Counted from the stretch's first letter, positions 1 to 27,141 are shown. The stretch: 64,000 nt of DNA from Mesocentrotus franciscanus (GCA_037976565.1 CP137675.1:32191820-32255819), one strand, 5' to 3'. A program made the numbers and translations. Notes: generated by a model not told the origin, from the letters alone.

Positions 1-1280
1 ATATATCAATTAGTAGGCGGTTTCCCAGCAAAATTTGTATCATCACGTATTCATTTGTAGTCAAAACATATTCTTTCACATGATTGGTAATAAGAGCTTC
101 CATTTTATGTTTTGAGAGGGGGGGGGGGGCATTTCCAAAACTGGTCTATACCTTTAATGTTAATTGTTATTGTATAACAATTGTGTGGGGCCAATGAAGG
201 AGCGTTCAGGTCGCAGTCCCTGTAAGATGAAAATCTGTGAATCCTTCAACCACACTTCTCAAGTTCTATTAGTAACTACCACAGCCTATGTGGAGCACTG
301 GACAGGACTTGTGTAGTGACCCGATAAGAAGAAGAAGTACACTTACATGTACATGTAAAGCAGTACTGAAATTATTTTCATTGATCTGTGTAATCATCAA
401 AATAAATACAATAGAGCTATAGGTCATACGGCTACAAAACAAAGCCAGGGGAAATCAAATTTGTATTTATCTTACATTCCTCTAATATGCCTCATGTTAT
501 TCAGGGTTATTGTCTATGCCTAGATTTGTACTTTACAAAAAATCAGATAAGAAAAACACAACAAACCAAAACAATACAAAACACATTACAAATTAATAAA
601 AAAAAGCTTGATTGTAAATGCTGCTACATGTATTATAATCCTCTTTCAGCAAAGGTAATTCAGTGCACATGATGAAAATTTTGACCCATACACTGTAGTG
701 ACATACTGTACATTTACATGTATTGTACATGCAGATCTGGAAAATAATGAAATATAATGTAACAAGATTGGTAACACAATATTATGAGACTACATAATAT
801 CTTCCATTAAATACTCATGTAACGTATTAATGAGCAGAGAAATCAAAGATAAAGACATTTTTTTACTTCTACATACTTTGATGGAATAAATAAATAACAG
901 TGTTGTGTCTGAGCCCACCCCATCCAAGTCCAAGTCCAAGTCAGAGTCTGACATACATGAATCCACATGAATATCATGTAATCAACTTCACACACTTTTT
1001 TCTTTGCTGTATGATCAAATCAATTAGAATTCAAAAGGTATCAATCTATCAGGACAATCAAGCAAGCAAGGTTTCAGTGCAAAATGAACAATAACACAAG
1101 AAGTGTCATGTAACTTGCACAAAATCTTTGTCAGGTTTCAGAACAAAAGAAGGGTTGATTATTACATGTTCTCAAGTGAAGATGAAATAAGTTTAAACTA
1201 CCAAATAAATAACATCACAATTGCACCAAATCCCCAAAACCTGGTCCTAATTGATTAATAAATCAAGTTGCGTTGAAGGT
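1..1280. other. No recognised feature
   Basis: AT-rich DNA with a 12-base G run at about 119. No reading frame with gene-like features. Confidence 0.4.
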
Positions 1281-1335
1281 TCATGATTTAAGATTCAAGT
1301 TTTATTGTCCATATATAATATTGCAGAAGTTTGTT
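1281..1335 (-). mobile_element. Possible LINE 3' end (minus strand)
   Basis: Read on the minus strand the segment ends TATATGGACAATAAAACTTG followed by AATCTT, the kind of AATAAA plus short-repeat tail seen at other LINE ends in this window (28074-28100, 63636-63660). No coding remnant was recognised upstream, so the body of the element is not defined. Confidence 0.35.
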
Positions 1336-2734
1336 TCCCATTGGTGTTACATACAATATTAACATAGGCATAATCATGATATTGTATGCTGAGAGCCACA
1401 ATGATGTTAAAGACCCTATCCGATGGAAATACAACTTTTTATCAATGGAAAGCTAAATGAACATAGAATACAAAAAAAAGGAATTCAAAATATTTTCCCT
1501 TTCAGTATTGCACAAAAACAAATTAAAACCTTATTTTACGCACCTCTACAAATTACAGGTCAACAGGGGTCAAATTTGCCGCAGTTACAGTGACCACATA
1601 ATATGTGTACCCGATCAGCTCGCCTATATACAGCTGAGGCAATCAGCCGTGCTTAATTAATGCAAATTCATTGTGAATATGCATACTCCACATACGATGA
1701 TGTCATCAATTCGATAGCTAGTTTATAGGTGGACAACTCCAGATTTTCAAAGCTTTAGATTTCAAGTTTTCAGAGAGCTGTTACGCGTCTGGTATTATTG
1801 TAATATATATGCTTGTAAGCTTTCCTTTGATATCAATTCATCTATTTCAAGTTAATGTTGAACAAGAATGATTCAACACCATTCCAGCTCTCCACAGACA
1901 GTACATAACAAGATTATTATTCTGAGTCACATCATGAATGCATTCATACATGAATAGCAAACTGAATAAATAACAATTGAAATATTGAATTACAATACCA
2001 CAAATTTCTCTGATTTAAAAGAGAAAGAGAAAGATGTGATTTGAAGCTTTGGGCAGGTGAGCAAGTGAAGGAAAGAAGGAGAAGAAAAAAAGAGGCACAA
2101 AAGGCAGAAAGAAAAAGAGAGGGAGAGAGAGGGAGGGGGTAGAAACGAATCAGGAGCTCAAAGACTTGCTCATGTTCATGTACAATTTAACTCAAAATTA
2201 TCGCTTAAATATAAAGCCATCTACATAATAATAATATACAAATTACAATACAATTCTTTTTCATAGTTAAAACATAGCTTTGGGCTCTAGTACCTCAATC
2301 TACTTCCAATAGCCACAACAAAAAAAACAGTTTTAGCAATCACATGCGCTAATAGGAAATAATTTAAAAGTCAAATATAACAATTGAAGCCATATAACTG
2401 CAAAGCTCGATACTTCAATATCTTCTAATGATATATATGTAGATACATGTATATAACAGAATAATATTTTTAATGTATATTTGTTGTTTTCTTTCGTATT
2501 GACCATGGGTATCATTTTCTTTGTTCATCTTTCAATTATGGGAAACAAATATTAATTTTCTCAGGGAACCTCAAGGTCAAGGCCAAGATCGAGGCCAGGA
2601 GCCCATGACCTTTGAGGCAAAGCCAGGCAACTCAGGCAAGCATCGCGCTTCACTCAATACCGATAAAAAACCACATGACAAAGTGTGATAAGTAATAATT
2701 CGTTCTTCTTCTCCTCGTTCTCTGATCTTTCTCC
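1336..2734. other. No recognised feature
   Basis: AT-rich, with a purine-rich stretch at 2020-2140 (GAAAGAAAAAGAGAGG). No gene or defined repeat seen. Confidence 0.4.
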
Positions 2735-2950
2735 TTTTCTCCTCCTCCTCCTCCTCCTTCTTCTTCTCCTTCTCCTTCTTCTCCTTCTTCTTCTCCTTCT
2801 TCTCCTTCTCCTTCTTCTTCTTCTTCTTCTTCTTCTCCTTCTCCTTCTCCTTCTCCTTCTTCTCCTTCTCCTCCTCCTCCTTCTACTTCTACTTCTACTT
2901 CTACTTCTTCTTTTTCTCCTTCTCCTTCTTCTCCTTCTCCTTCTCTTCTT
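2735..2950. repeat. (CTT/CTC)n microsatellite
   Basis: A pure pyrimidine triplet tract of about 210 bp, mixing TTC, TCC and short CTA variants. It reads as poly-Leu or poly-Arg in long frames on either strand, which are artefacts. A purine/pyrimidine strand split of this length can form triplex (H-) DNA. Confidence 0.95.
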
Positions 2951-2989
2951 GTATTCTGGAATAACGTAGCATTTTAAACACATTTTTCA

Positions 2990-3700
2990 GTTTTACACAT
3001 AGACCGAAAGCTTCAGTCTCTGATATCGACGGTTGTTCCGCTGAGATTGCATCTGGCTCCTCTGACCGCCTCTATACATAGACTGAAGTACGTCAATGGG
3101 GTAGTGTGGGGAACGAATGGTTCAGTTCGGCTGGACCGCGATGAATGAGATAAGCAACGAGTTTTTCACTCTTTGTCTTCATATATCCACTTTGGCTGCA
3201 ATTTTACACTGAATCTTATTCAAAATTAAAAATAACACAGAAATATCTACTTTGACTTACGATAGCTTGCTCATTTAGATCCTATATTAATGATTAATCC
3301 GAGAAAGTCTTGTAGTCAACAAGATTTGTTGTCAGCCATCTTGGTTTAAGTTGATGAATATTCATTTTTTCTTTCGAACGTCCAATAGCTACGTATGAGT
3401 CAGCCCGGCTTGAGCCGGTGATGTTTGAATATTCATAAGCCCAATATCAAACACGTGCTCTGATTGGCCATTGGGCTTGTTTTGGTCGGTTGACCCGAAA
3501 TATATCGGGCGGGTCATGTCATAGATTACCAGTTCCAATGCATGAACGTACCGTTTCCTTGGTTCTGAGATAAAAATTGGATAACTCATATACGTAAGTC
3601 CGTAAATTTCGCATTTAGAAATAAGTCATAAAAAAATTGATAACTGTACATAGGAGAAAAATAGACGTAGTATTTTTGTATCTGATTTATAAATCAGAAA
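2990..3700. other. Non-repetitive DNA with CCAAT-like boxes
   Basis: The part 3360-3600 has TCCAATAGC, GATTGGCC and a higher G+C content. It could be promoter DNA, but no adjacent gene supports that. Confidence 0.25.
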
Positions 3701-3704
3701 AGTA

Positions 3705-4472
3705 GAGTAGAGGAGGCAGTTTTCGGCCGGAGGCAGTTTTCGGCCGGAGGCAGTTTTCGGCCGGTCCGTTGGATGCATGGTAAAATCCTTTAAAATACAT
3801 TGCATAACAGCATATCACATATCACACACATACAATAACATGGCAGAGTCACTGGAGAACCACATTTGCAATGGAAAATGTATCCTTAAATATCACATTT
3901 TAGCGATGTAATCGGCGGTCCGCTACCCGAATCTGAAAAATGGAATATCTTACGCGTGTCTGTAAGGAATATGGGTCCCATAAAATGAGCTGTATTTCAA
4001 GTATTTTTCAGATTTAGAGTCAGATTTTTTGATCATCGCAAGCTCAAATGTTTCTCACCGCATGTATGTTATCCTATCAGTCGGATACTATAGCGCCGTA
4101 TCTCTGTATAGTTTAGATTCCAATTTCTGATCACGGCACCCGCAGGTGTAGTTTTCGCCATGCGGGGATTACGTGCTCTGGCCGCACGCGCTATAGATCA
4201 GCGGGCGAACACACGGCGCGCGCTCCCTATTGACTTTGTACATGCGGCCGAAAACTGCCTCGCTAAGCCGAAAACTACCGCCGAAACAGTGAAAATGAAA
4301 ATCAATATTGCCATGGCAGTTCATGATTTTTTTCTGGGATTCTTTATTTGTTTGAATAATAATAGAATTGGCTTCATGATTTGAACAAAAAAAATAATAA
4401 ATAGAGTCTAGGAAGTAAAGAGTCCAAAAATAGGATTTTGCCTTAAGTGGCCGAAAACTGCCTCCTCTACTC
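3705..4472. mobile_element. TA-flanked foldback MITE with GGCCGAAAACTGCCTC arms
   Basis: Terminal inverted repeats of about 24 bp (GAGTAGAGGAGGCAGTTTTC on the left, its complement at 4449-4472) are bounded on each side by TA, as expected for a Tc1/mariner-type target duplication. The left arm holds three tandem 17-bp units (3714-3764, AGGCAGTTTTCGGCCGG); further inverted copies occur at about 4243-4290. No transposase reading frame is present, so it is a nonautonomous element. Confidence 0.72.
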
Positions 4473-4723
4473 TAAATAAAGAAAATCGTGGGAGAAAGTT
4501 TTGGGGTAAAAAGTGGGTCACAATCGGCTCAATCTCTCCCCGTGGTGCGAGGCGTACGGGGTACCGTCTGTGTATGGGGAATGTCAACAATGTCAGTTTT
4601 ATTAAAGAATGACCCATACCAGACGGTTATTTCTGTCTATTTTACACAATGCTTTCACCTTTCAGTTTCAAGTCCCATTCAGTCATTCCTGATCCTGATC
4701 TATTTTTTCACCTTAACACCTTA

Positions 4724-4766
4724 TTAGCGCTTAGAGACTTCGGTTGAAAGCGCTTTATAAGCACTG

Positions 4767-4828
<62 letters not shown>
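4724..4828 (+). mobile_element. SINE/LINE 3' tail ending in (ATT)n
   Basis: The segment AGCGCTTAGAGACTTCGGTT then GAAAGCGCTTTATAAGCACTG runs straight into an (ATT)n tract of about 19 units. The same tail is found inverted at 50041-50107. AGCGCTT and AAGCGCT can form a hairpin, the usual 3' recognition structure of LINE-mobilised elements. Confidence 0.6.
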
Positions 4829-4830
<2 letters not shown>

Positions 4831-5444
4831 CATGTTAACGGGTCTTTAAAAAATTGCAACAAATAAAATCCAACATGACAATCAAAATGAGCATGTCGGA
4901 CTACAGTAACAAATGGGCAACAAGAAATAGTCGATGTTATTGTTAACAAATACAACACCTTACCAAAACTTCATGAAACGACAATTGACCAAGTTGCACT
5001 GTCCAATCCACGTCCTCTCCATGTTGTGTTTTAATTCTTATTACAAGCGGCTGTGCTGCCATTTTTTGGTTTTTCCCAGTACGAAATTCAATAACAAGCC
5101 ACAAGGATAACAGAAACGGAAATCCGGAAGCTAATCAATTGAAGATGGAGACCATAAAAATGATTTGTTTTATGGTATCTTTGAACAAGCCAAATAGGTC
5201 CAACCAATCCACAAAATCTCCAAGGTTTGATAGGTCGCACAAAATACCATTGCACTCAAACAATAAATTTAATGCAATTAATTCAGTATGAGCAAAGAGC
5301 GTTGCTCGTATCGAATTTGTATTTTATTGCTTATCTCAGAAACCTAATCTTAATCCTAATTGCTTGCAATTACCCTGACTCCAAATATAACCCGAACCCT
5401 ACTATTAGTACCAATCACACAGTGCAAATACTTTTTCAAGTATC

Positions 5445-6690
5445 CCAAAAGTGCCCCTTTATTTTACATTTTAAAAAATGTGCCCCTTTAACTTTTAAGA
5501 AGTGCCCCTTTTTACATAGGAAAGTGCCCCTCTAATTTCGATAAGCGCCCCTATTACTTTGTAAAAGTGCCCCTTCCCCTTTCCTCCTCTGAAAAGTGCC
5601 CCTTTTATTTTGACACGTGCCCCTTTTCCTTTGACAAGTTCCAATTTTCCTTTGCAATAAGTGTCCATTTTCCATACTCATAAGTGCCCTTTTTCATCTC
5701 TAGTAAGTGCCCCTTTTCAGGTACGAGAAGTGCCCCTTTTCAGGTACGAGAAGTGCCCCTTTTCACATTTGATAAGTGCCCCCTTCACCTCTGATAATTG
5801 TCTTATTCAAATCTGAGAGGTGCCCCTTTTACTTTGACAAGTGCCCCTTTTCCTCAGTTGTAAGAAGTGCCCCTTCCCGTTTTAATAACTACCCCTTTTT
5901 AACTCAGATAAGCGCACCTTTTATTTTCACATGTTTCCATTTTCCTTATGATAAAAGCCCCAATTTAAAAAAAGAGCTCCTTCCCATTCTCATAAATACC
6001 CCTTTCACCTATTAAAAGGGTCCCTTTTCATTCTCATAAGTGCCCCTTTTCATTTCTGGTAAATTACCCTTTCCAGGTACGAGAAGTTACTCCTTTTCAC
6101 TTCAGATAAGTGCCCCCTTCACCTCCAATAATTGCCCCTATTCAAATCTGAGAGATGCTCGTTTTATTTTGACACGTTCCCCTTTTCCTTTCTAATAAAT
6201 TCTCTTTTTCTTTTTGATAAGAGCCACTTCCCGCTTTATCATAAAAGCCCCCTTTCATCTCCGATAAATGCCATTTTCTGTCAACAAATGCACATTTTCC
6301 TTTATTATAAGTGCCCCTTTTTCATTCTCACAAGTGCCCCTTTTCATATCTGGTCAGTACTCCTTCTCAGGTGCGATAAGTGCCCCTTTTCACCACTGAT
6401 AATTTCCCTTTTAACAATGATATGTGCCCCTTTTTCTTTCTAATAAGGGACCTATCCCCTTCTCATAAATGCCCCTTTTCACCTCTTATAAATGCCCCTA
6501 TGAAAATCTGATGGGTGCCCCTTTTCCATCGACAAATGTCCTATTTCCCGTTATCATAAATGTCTTTTTTCATCCCTGGTTAGTGCCTCTTTTCAGGTGT
6601 AAGAAGTGCACCATTTTCATCTCTGATAGTTACCCTTTGTAGTTTGACAAGTGCTCCTTTTCTTTCTAATAAGTGTTTTATCCCTTTCGA
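5445..6690. repeat. Degenerate tandem repeat, AAGTGCCCCTTTTC family, unit about 23 bp
   Basis: About 50 diverged units of the form AAGTGCCCCTTTTCAnnnnngAt follow one another, most 21-24 bp long; 5706-5780 shows three nearly identical units (AAGTGCCCCTTTTCAGGTAC). Isolated further units occur at 6950-7000. Unit length is not a multiple of three and stops occur in all frames, so this is noncoding satellite DNA, and conservation of GTGCCCCTTTTC exceeds that of the spacer. Confidence 0.85.
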
Positions 6691-7826
6691 TGAGTGCATG
6701 TCCCCTTTTCCTCTCATCATTTCGCACTGCGAACTTACAAATCTTTAATTTTTTTCCTCGCTGGCTTCGCTCGCTCGCAAATGAATATTCAGATCATCAC
6801 ACCCAACTGCAAAGTATTATGCTGAGCAATATATTGTATGATGTATAAAGAGAAACAAATATTGAATTCATCCATGATAATTTAATCACAATGTAGGGGT
6901 ATTTACCAATGTCTAACAAATTGTATATTTTCGCTTTGAGATATCCCTTTGTAGGTGCCCTTTTTTCCAGAAAGTGCCCTTTTTGTTGGTGCCCCCACTT
7001 TGGAAGTCGCTCCGCCGCCCCTTCATCCTGCAATAAAACATTTCGCGGACGGACTATCACGACCCCAGCAAAACCGAAGCTAGGAGCTAATCACGTACGG
7101 TAGAAAGGAAAAATTAAGTTTGCCCTTGCAGCATTTTAGGTCCAAAAAGCTGCAAGGAGACGGCATTCCTTTTCTTTACGGTCTTCCCTCTCTAGAGCGT
7201 TGCAAAATTTTGGGCAGTTTATCAACCCTTGATTATCATATTAAATTCCCAAAATATTATTCTCGGAGTATTCATTTGAAAGCTAAAATGAAATGACCCA
7301 TACAGACAAATGAATATAAATATTTAGCTTGCAATTAACATTAGGCATAGAATCAAAATTCATTTAGAGAACAAACTACACTCAAAGGTCAAATGTACTA
7401 GGTTGAGCTCAATAGTAGGAAAGATAATAATAAAGACCCCCTTCCTCATGCAACCTCATTGAAAACCATCACAGTAAGAAAGTGCATCAGAAGAGAAAAA
7501 AAATCCCTGAAAAACTGTATGAAGTATGATTCCGGTTTTCATATACATGAGAACGACCGGCTTTTAGATAGATATAACAGACACAGACATGAACTAGTTA
7601 TATCTGTTTCGTCTCTTTAAGGATACCATACAAAACCAATTTGTAACTCTGTGCATATCATAGAGATCTATATGGTGCATATACCATAGAGCTATATAAT
7701 AACACTGCACATCAGTAGTGGTTATTAAAGGTCGCCAAATGTACCTCGCTAGTCTCTGGAATGTTGAAAACTAAATTTCCGTAGCTAGAGAGCGATGTTT
7801 ATTATAAGTATTTACGATGCAATTGT

Positions 7827-7839
7827 AGTAGTAGTAGTA

Positions 7840-7908
<69 letters not shown>

Positions 7909-7954
7909 GTAGTAGTAGTAGTAGTGCCGTATTAATAGTAGTACGCAGTAGTAC

Positions 7955-8026
<72 letters not shown>

Positions 8027-8028
8027 AT
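7827..8028. repeat. (TAG)n microsatellite, two blocks
   Basis: Two (GTA)n blocks (7827-7925 and 7957-8026) are separated by a short spacer with CGCAGTAGTACG. They give artefactual poly-Leu/poly-Tyr frames on the minus strand. Confidence 0.95.
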
Positions 8029-8029
8029 T

Positions 8030-10099
8030 ATATAACTCGTATGATTCTACAGTTGTGGTCCGAAAGTTTACAAACAATGCACGAGTACACCGGCTGCTGG
8101 TTAAACATAATTTTATAGCTTTACACTTTATTGCGCTCATTCTTCGGATGAAAGCTGACGTCAGGTGAGACCGGTATACATCCGTTCTAAATTTGTCTGT
8201 GTGGAGATGGTCATATTTAATAGTTATAAGTAAGTATTGAGTATTTCTGCACAAATGACCTTCTCTTATTTATTACGTATAGGTTATATCATTAGTAGGA
8301 TCAGAGATGACAAAGATATGTCACTTTTATACTGTGGACTTTACTCGAGTAGTGAATGTTAATAACGCTCTATTGTCGAAAATTACACACTTATGAACAT
8401 GACAAACGTCATATTTTTAAATTCATTACGGACGAAAACATTTTATTTTTTTTAGATTGATTCGGGTTTCGAGAGTTTTCCTGCAGTTTTCAAGGCGGAG
8501 ATACGAAGTTACCGAAGTGATTGATCAGGAAAGTGTCTTTCTTTCAGACGCACTCGAAGTCAAGCATAATAATTATAGGCCCACACTGGAACATCACTGT
8601 AATGCTATTCAATTTGCGAACGAGGCGTCATTTCAACTGCGTTTATAGCTCCGCCATTCACCCTCAGGAACAGATGAAAGAAATTAGCACATACGACAGT
8701 GATTAAAAGCATTGTTAGCACTGTTTATTATTGTAATCACTTTTTGAAGTATAGATGTCACTCTCGCATGGCGCGTCAAAGAACCCGGCACCAGTCCCGG
8801 GCTGCATGACACAGCCCTACGTCAGACAAATGGCGCCTCGTTTGCAACGCCAAGAAGTATGTAGTACCTTAGATGGAAATTAGATATAAATTTCAGTCTG
8901 AACATGATTATGATATCAACCACTATAAGCGACTGGCAGTGCCAATTCATTCGTCGAGTTTTCATATTTTATGCGCCTATAACTGACCAAAACTTCATTT
9001 AACATCATTCTATTGGTTTGTGTGTAATGAGAAAGGTTATTACACCCATAATGCTTTCATTCTTGTATGCCAACTCCTCCGGCTCTTTCCATCTGTCAAT
9101 AAAGAAATTGAAATGAATCATAGACCGCACTATGGAATCACAGTCAACCCGACAATTTTTATTGTAACGGTACACTGATGATCAAATAATATTCAATTGT
9201 TCCATTCTGATCCAGCCATGCATTCATACAAGCAAATAATTATTATTTTTCTTCTTCCTTTTCCCCATTCTTCAATCCTTTTTGGGGGGTGCACTTCTTC
9301 TCACCACCGTGCTAAACAATGTCGATCGGATTTGCATAGCGTTCAAATGGAAAACATTGTCAGGGAGTGTGTTTTGATTTCTCAGCAGTGTCAGTACTTG
9401 GATCTTCGAGTCGAAAACATTACTGCTATCTGTGAAATGATTTGGAGAAGTGCTTATTGGACACAAGGCCGGGAACACTGGCATGACTACTAGACTAGAA
9501 TATTATAGTAGAATTTCGACCGACGTGCATTATAAGCGTGTATAATATTCAATCAAAGAGGACACCTGCAATATGGACGAGGGACATGCTTCGTGCGCCA
9601 TATGGGGTCATATCCATTGTATGATTTAAAGCCATAATGGAGTAGGATTTGTAAATCTGCCACAATTTTATTTGCAGCACATCTTTGATTGACTGAAATT
9701 ATGTAGGTCTCTGGACACTCTTGAAAGTCAGAGTAATACTGAGCACCGATCTTCATTGTATACCACTCTCCTTTGTGAGGAATGTATTTGGTTAATGTGT
9801 GTTGTCTTGTGTTTCTTTTGAAAAATGAAGGAATTTATAAGAGAATCGCATGTAGAAACAAACAAATATGTTTTGTTATTGTTTACAACTAATTCTTCAA
9901 GATTACTGACACTTCTTTTTTATCTATGTAACCCAACTTCTTTGTTTTTATCTCCAATAAAAAATTAAAAATAATTTAAAGAGGATCATGAGATGATATT
10001 ATTGTGGAGGGCAGTTGTAATATCTTTTCTCGAGGAAGCGATCAAATTGTCTCTCAAGGAAATAAAAGCTGGAACATTGAAGACATACAACAGGATATC
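8030..10099. other. 5' flank of the TRPC gene
   Basis: No convincing 5' exon or promoter element. An ATTGAAATGAA motif after CAATAAAG at about 9096 may be the end of an old LINE insertion. A Cys-containing frame at 9197-9493 lacks splice context and is not called. Confidence 0.35.
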
Positions 10100-24023
<13,924 letters not shown>

Positions 24024-25098
24024 GACTCTTACACGCCATCTGAATGTCATTTATCATGTTCAATCCCCAAGATGAAATCCAAACCCATAGTTGCTTTAGA
24101 CATTCTGAAATGAAATGTTGATAGGGCGTTTAGTGTTCTCGAATGCAAAGTGTTGCTTCTAATTCCTTCATGATTTTATCATTTGTTTATACATAGAAGG
24201 TACTACAACTTATAATCATACTTATAACAAAAACGAGTAAATCAGTATACCCGAGATGAAGTTTGAAACATATGACATTTTCATGCAATTTAACACCCCC
24301 CCCCCTCTCCTCCCCAGTAGAAGTCCTAGTTAAATACAAAAGTTAATACGATTTGCAAGTCAAAAAGCGGGGCTGCAAAAATACCCTTCCCCACCCCCTC
24401 TTCACGTCAGGAGGACTCTACCCCCGTCGTCGTTAACATTAGGGATAAGCCACTTCTAAAGTTTGCACATTACTCATAATAAGACGAATGCAATTAATAC
24501 ATGTCAAATTAATTTTCTCGCCCTTTGAATCACTTCGGATGTACCACCTGATGTTCAATCAACACATCGCGAGGCGTACGTCTTTTCATTGCACTCCATC
24601 TATTTGTTCACCCCCTTTTCTATCAGCCCCCTTCCCAAGTGTCAAGACAAAATTAAAGATGTGTTAATCGCTATATTCTCGAATCTTATGCCAAGAAAAA
24701 GCTTTAAGTTTTTATCGTGGACTCTTGTTTTTCTCCCACTCTTCATTGGAAGCCACTTCCTCGGATCATTAAGTTATGATGGTTCAAAGCTGATTATGAA
24801 AGGTAGTCTTGTATGGAGGAACTGAATACATTTTTGTTTTAATATTTTCAGAAGGTGAGATCGGATAGAACTTTCGTAGTACTACTATGATAGATATGAT
24901 AACAATGCACTAGTCAAAAGGATACCGGTCCTACAGATACAAGTAGCAAGCATGTATAAAAGAGAGTTGAAGTCTCATAGATACAATTATAACGATTATA
25001 TTATATTGATTCATGAATCGCAATGTAATGTAAATTCGGTTTGCGATTAACTTTTCTTATATAAATCCTTGCATATATAAAAACCCTTGTTTAGCGTC
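24024..25098. other. TRPC 3' flank, no further gene seen
   Basis: Presumed 3' UTR and flank of the TRPC gene. It contains two C-rich runs (near 24295 and 24390) and otherwise ordinary AT-rich DNA. No clear AATAAA close to the stop was found, so the transcript end is not fixed. Confidence 0.5.
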
Positions 25099-25103
25099 TC
25101 TGT

Positions 25104-25156
<53 letters not shown>
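25099..25156. repeat. (TA)n microsatellite
   Basis: About 50 bp of alternating TA, beginning gtatatatacatata. Confidence 0.95.
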
Positions 25157-25159
<3 letters not shown>

Positions 25160-25661
25160 TTAATGAAATGAATTAAATCATTAAAAGACAAGCTTTATTC
25201 TACATGTATGATGTAAGTGGTGTTGTCTAGGGGGGCATGGGGTCAGTGTATACTAATTGACGCCCCCCCCCAAAAAAAAAGGTGTAGTCTTCTAAATAAG
25301 ATATGACGAATCAATACTAATAGTAACGATACACTAGTTTTGGAATGCATTAAAATATTCAATCACAGTTTTTTCAGTCTCTTTGCCCCCACCCCAACTG
25401 GAGAAAAAAATTGGGGTAAGCCCCTAATATTCAATTTACATGTAGTCCAACAATGCAATGATAAACACTTTGCAAATGTCAGAGCGAACCTTTCCGTAAA
25501 GCACATACGCATTCCACTCATTTCGATACATTCATAGAGAAATGGAGCGTGACGTCACAATAAAGTCAAACAAACCAAAATAGATTTTGGTATACGATCA
25601 ACGTGATGGAAGCGACAGGCTGATAACGCAGAGTTGGGGACGACACTTGTGTTTTGAGAGC

Positions 25662-25808
25662 AGGGACCCGTTTCACAAAGCCTTTTTTCAATGACAAATG
25701 ACAAAAAGCAGTGATAAATCTGCTGATAACCAATCAGAAGCAAGGATTTCAATAGCTTATAACAAGAATTGTCATTTGTCACTGATTACAAGTTTTGTGA
25801 AACAGAGT
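25662..25808 (+). mobile_element. MITE family B, copy 2
   Basis: Begins GGGACCCGTTTCACAAAGCC and ends GTTTTGTGAAACAGAGTC. The inside (AATGACAAATGACAAAAAGC, CCAATCAGAAGCAAGGATTT) is collinear with the copy at 14194-14344. It is followed directly by a (CT)n tract. Confidence 0.72.
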
Positions 25809-25811
<3 letters not shown>

Positions 25812-25844
<33 letters not shown>

Positions 25845-25978
25845 ACACTCACACACATACACATACTCTCTCTCTCTCTCTCACTCAATCACTCCTCTCT
25901 CTCTCTCTCTCTCTCTTACCCCTCTCTCTCACTCATGACTCACACCTCTTTCTCTCTCCCCTCTCTTTCTCTCTGAAT
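25812..25978. repeat. (CT)n/(CA)n microsatellite
   Basis: Pyrimidine dinucleotide tract with a central CACACACATAC interruption. It directly abuts the MITE family B copy on its left. Confidence 0.93.
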
Positions 25979-26624
25979 TCCTTTTTTATCGGTGCCTTGG
26001 CTCACACCCAAATCTTCTTCAACCTGAAGGCTTCATCTTCTTATTCTCGCTTGCCCGCTCTCTACGTCACACCTTACGACGCATCTCAATAGTCCGTGGT
26101 GTCAAATTGCCTATTTAGCAATAGTCGGCTTACTTTAAAGAAAACTGCCACGAATAGTGTGATTTTAATGCTAGATATCCCCACTTTGCTTAACGCTTTT
26201 TCTCATTGATAATTTGCCCTTATCTTTCCCATAAAACCGATTTATGAATTATTTTTTTTTTAAAGTCATGTTTGTGGTTCGAAAGGGAAATAGATAAATA
26301 GACAAATAGATATCTTATTACGGACACTATAAATTTCTCAATCTGCATTCGACAGAGTATCCCTTATCTATCTCTCCTAACGCCAAGTCCTATAAGAACC
26401 CAGTTTTTTCTCCCAAGCTGTATACTCGAAAAGAGATACGTCCCTGAAGTTCAGCTCGTAGTGAGATCGGAAAACTTATACCAGTGGGCCTCCCCGAGTC
26501 GTCCGATTGCCATCACCTGCAAGCCTTAAACTGCCGAAATTCCTCGCTCAGCACCCCCACTTCGCCTTCGAATTATTGATGCCACGTACGATCTCAGGTA
26601 TGTATCGTTCTTCGCGAGCAATGC

Positions 26625-26880
26625 TTTCTTTCTCTGTCTCTCTGTCTCTGTCTCTCTCTTTGTATCTCTGTCACACACAAAAACACACGCACACACACAC
26701 ACACGCACGCACACACACACACATAAACACACACACACACTTTCTCCCTATCTCTCTCTCTCTCTCTCTCACTTTCTCTCTCTTTCTCTTTATTTCTAAA
26801 GCTCTCTTTTTCTCTCTTTCTTTCTCTATTTCTCTGTCCCCTTTTCTCTTTGAATTCCCCTTTCTTTCTTTTTCTTCCCC
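26625..26880. repeat. (CT)n/(CA)n compound microsatellite
   Basis: TCTGTCTCTCTG tract, then ACACACGCACACAC, then CTCTCTCTTTCTC. It reads as artefactual Ser/Leu- or Cys/Val-rich frames. No gene is supported. Confidence 0.93.
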
Positions 26881-27041
26881 TGATGAATTTCGATAATTCC
26901 CATTTTGTCAGACGACGATGGTGATGCAGTTTCAGCTTTCTCGTGTACAGTAGCTTTATACAATGACAAGACGATATTCATGATAAATATCAGGGATTCG
27001 AATCAAGGACCGTTAGATACTGAAGAGTGGAGATAGAGTTA

Positions 27042-27131
27042 TGGGCAACTTAATTGAGATCTAACAAGATTGAAAATTGAAAAGATTGAAATATGCATGA
27101 AATGGGAAAGTGCCTTGGGTAAGTGTGCGCG
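27042..27131 (+). repeat. Dispersed repeat, copy 1
   Basis: A segment from gggcaacttaattgagatc to gccttgggtaagtgtgcgcg matches 36166-36255 with about ten differences. In both places it lies next to CT/GA and CA/GT simple repeats. Here it runs directly into the foldback element at 27142. Confidence 0.75.
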
Positions 27132-27141
27132 TATGGTTCTA

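Noticed and set aside
2654..2983. 109-residue Arg-rich frame (minus) and 94-residue Leu-rich frame (plus)
   Set aside because: Both are translations of the (CTT/CTC)n microsatellite.
8457..8706. Two overlapping short plus-strand frames upstream of the TRPC gene
   Set aside because: Neither resembles a TRPC N-terminus nor has a usable donor in a phase matching exon 1.
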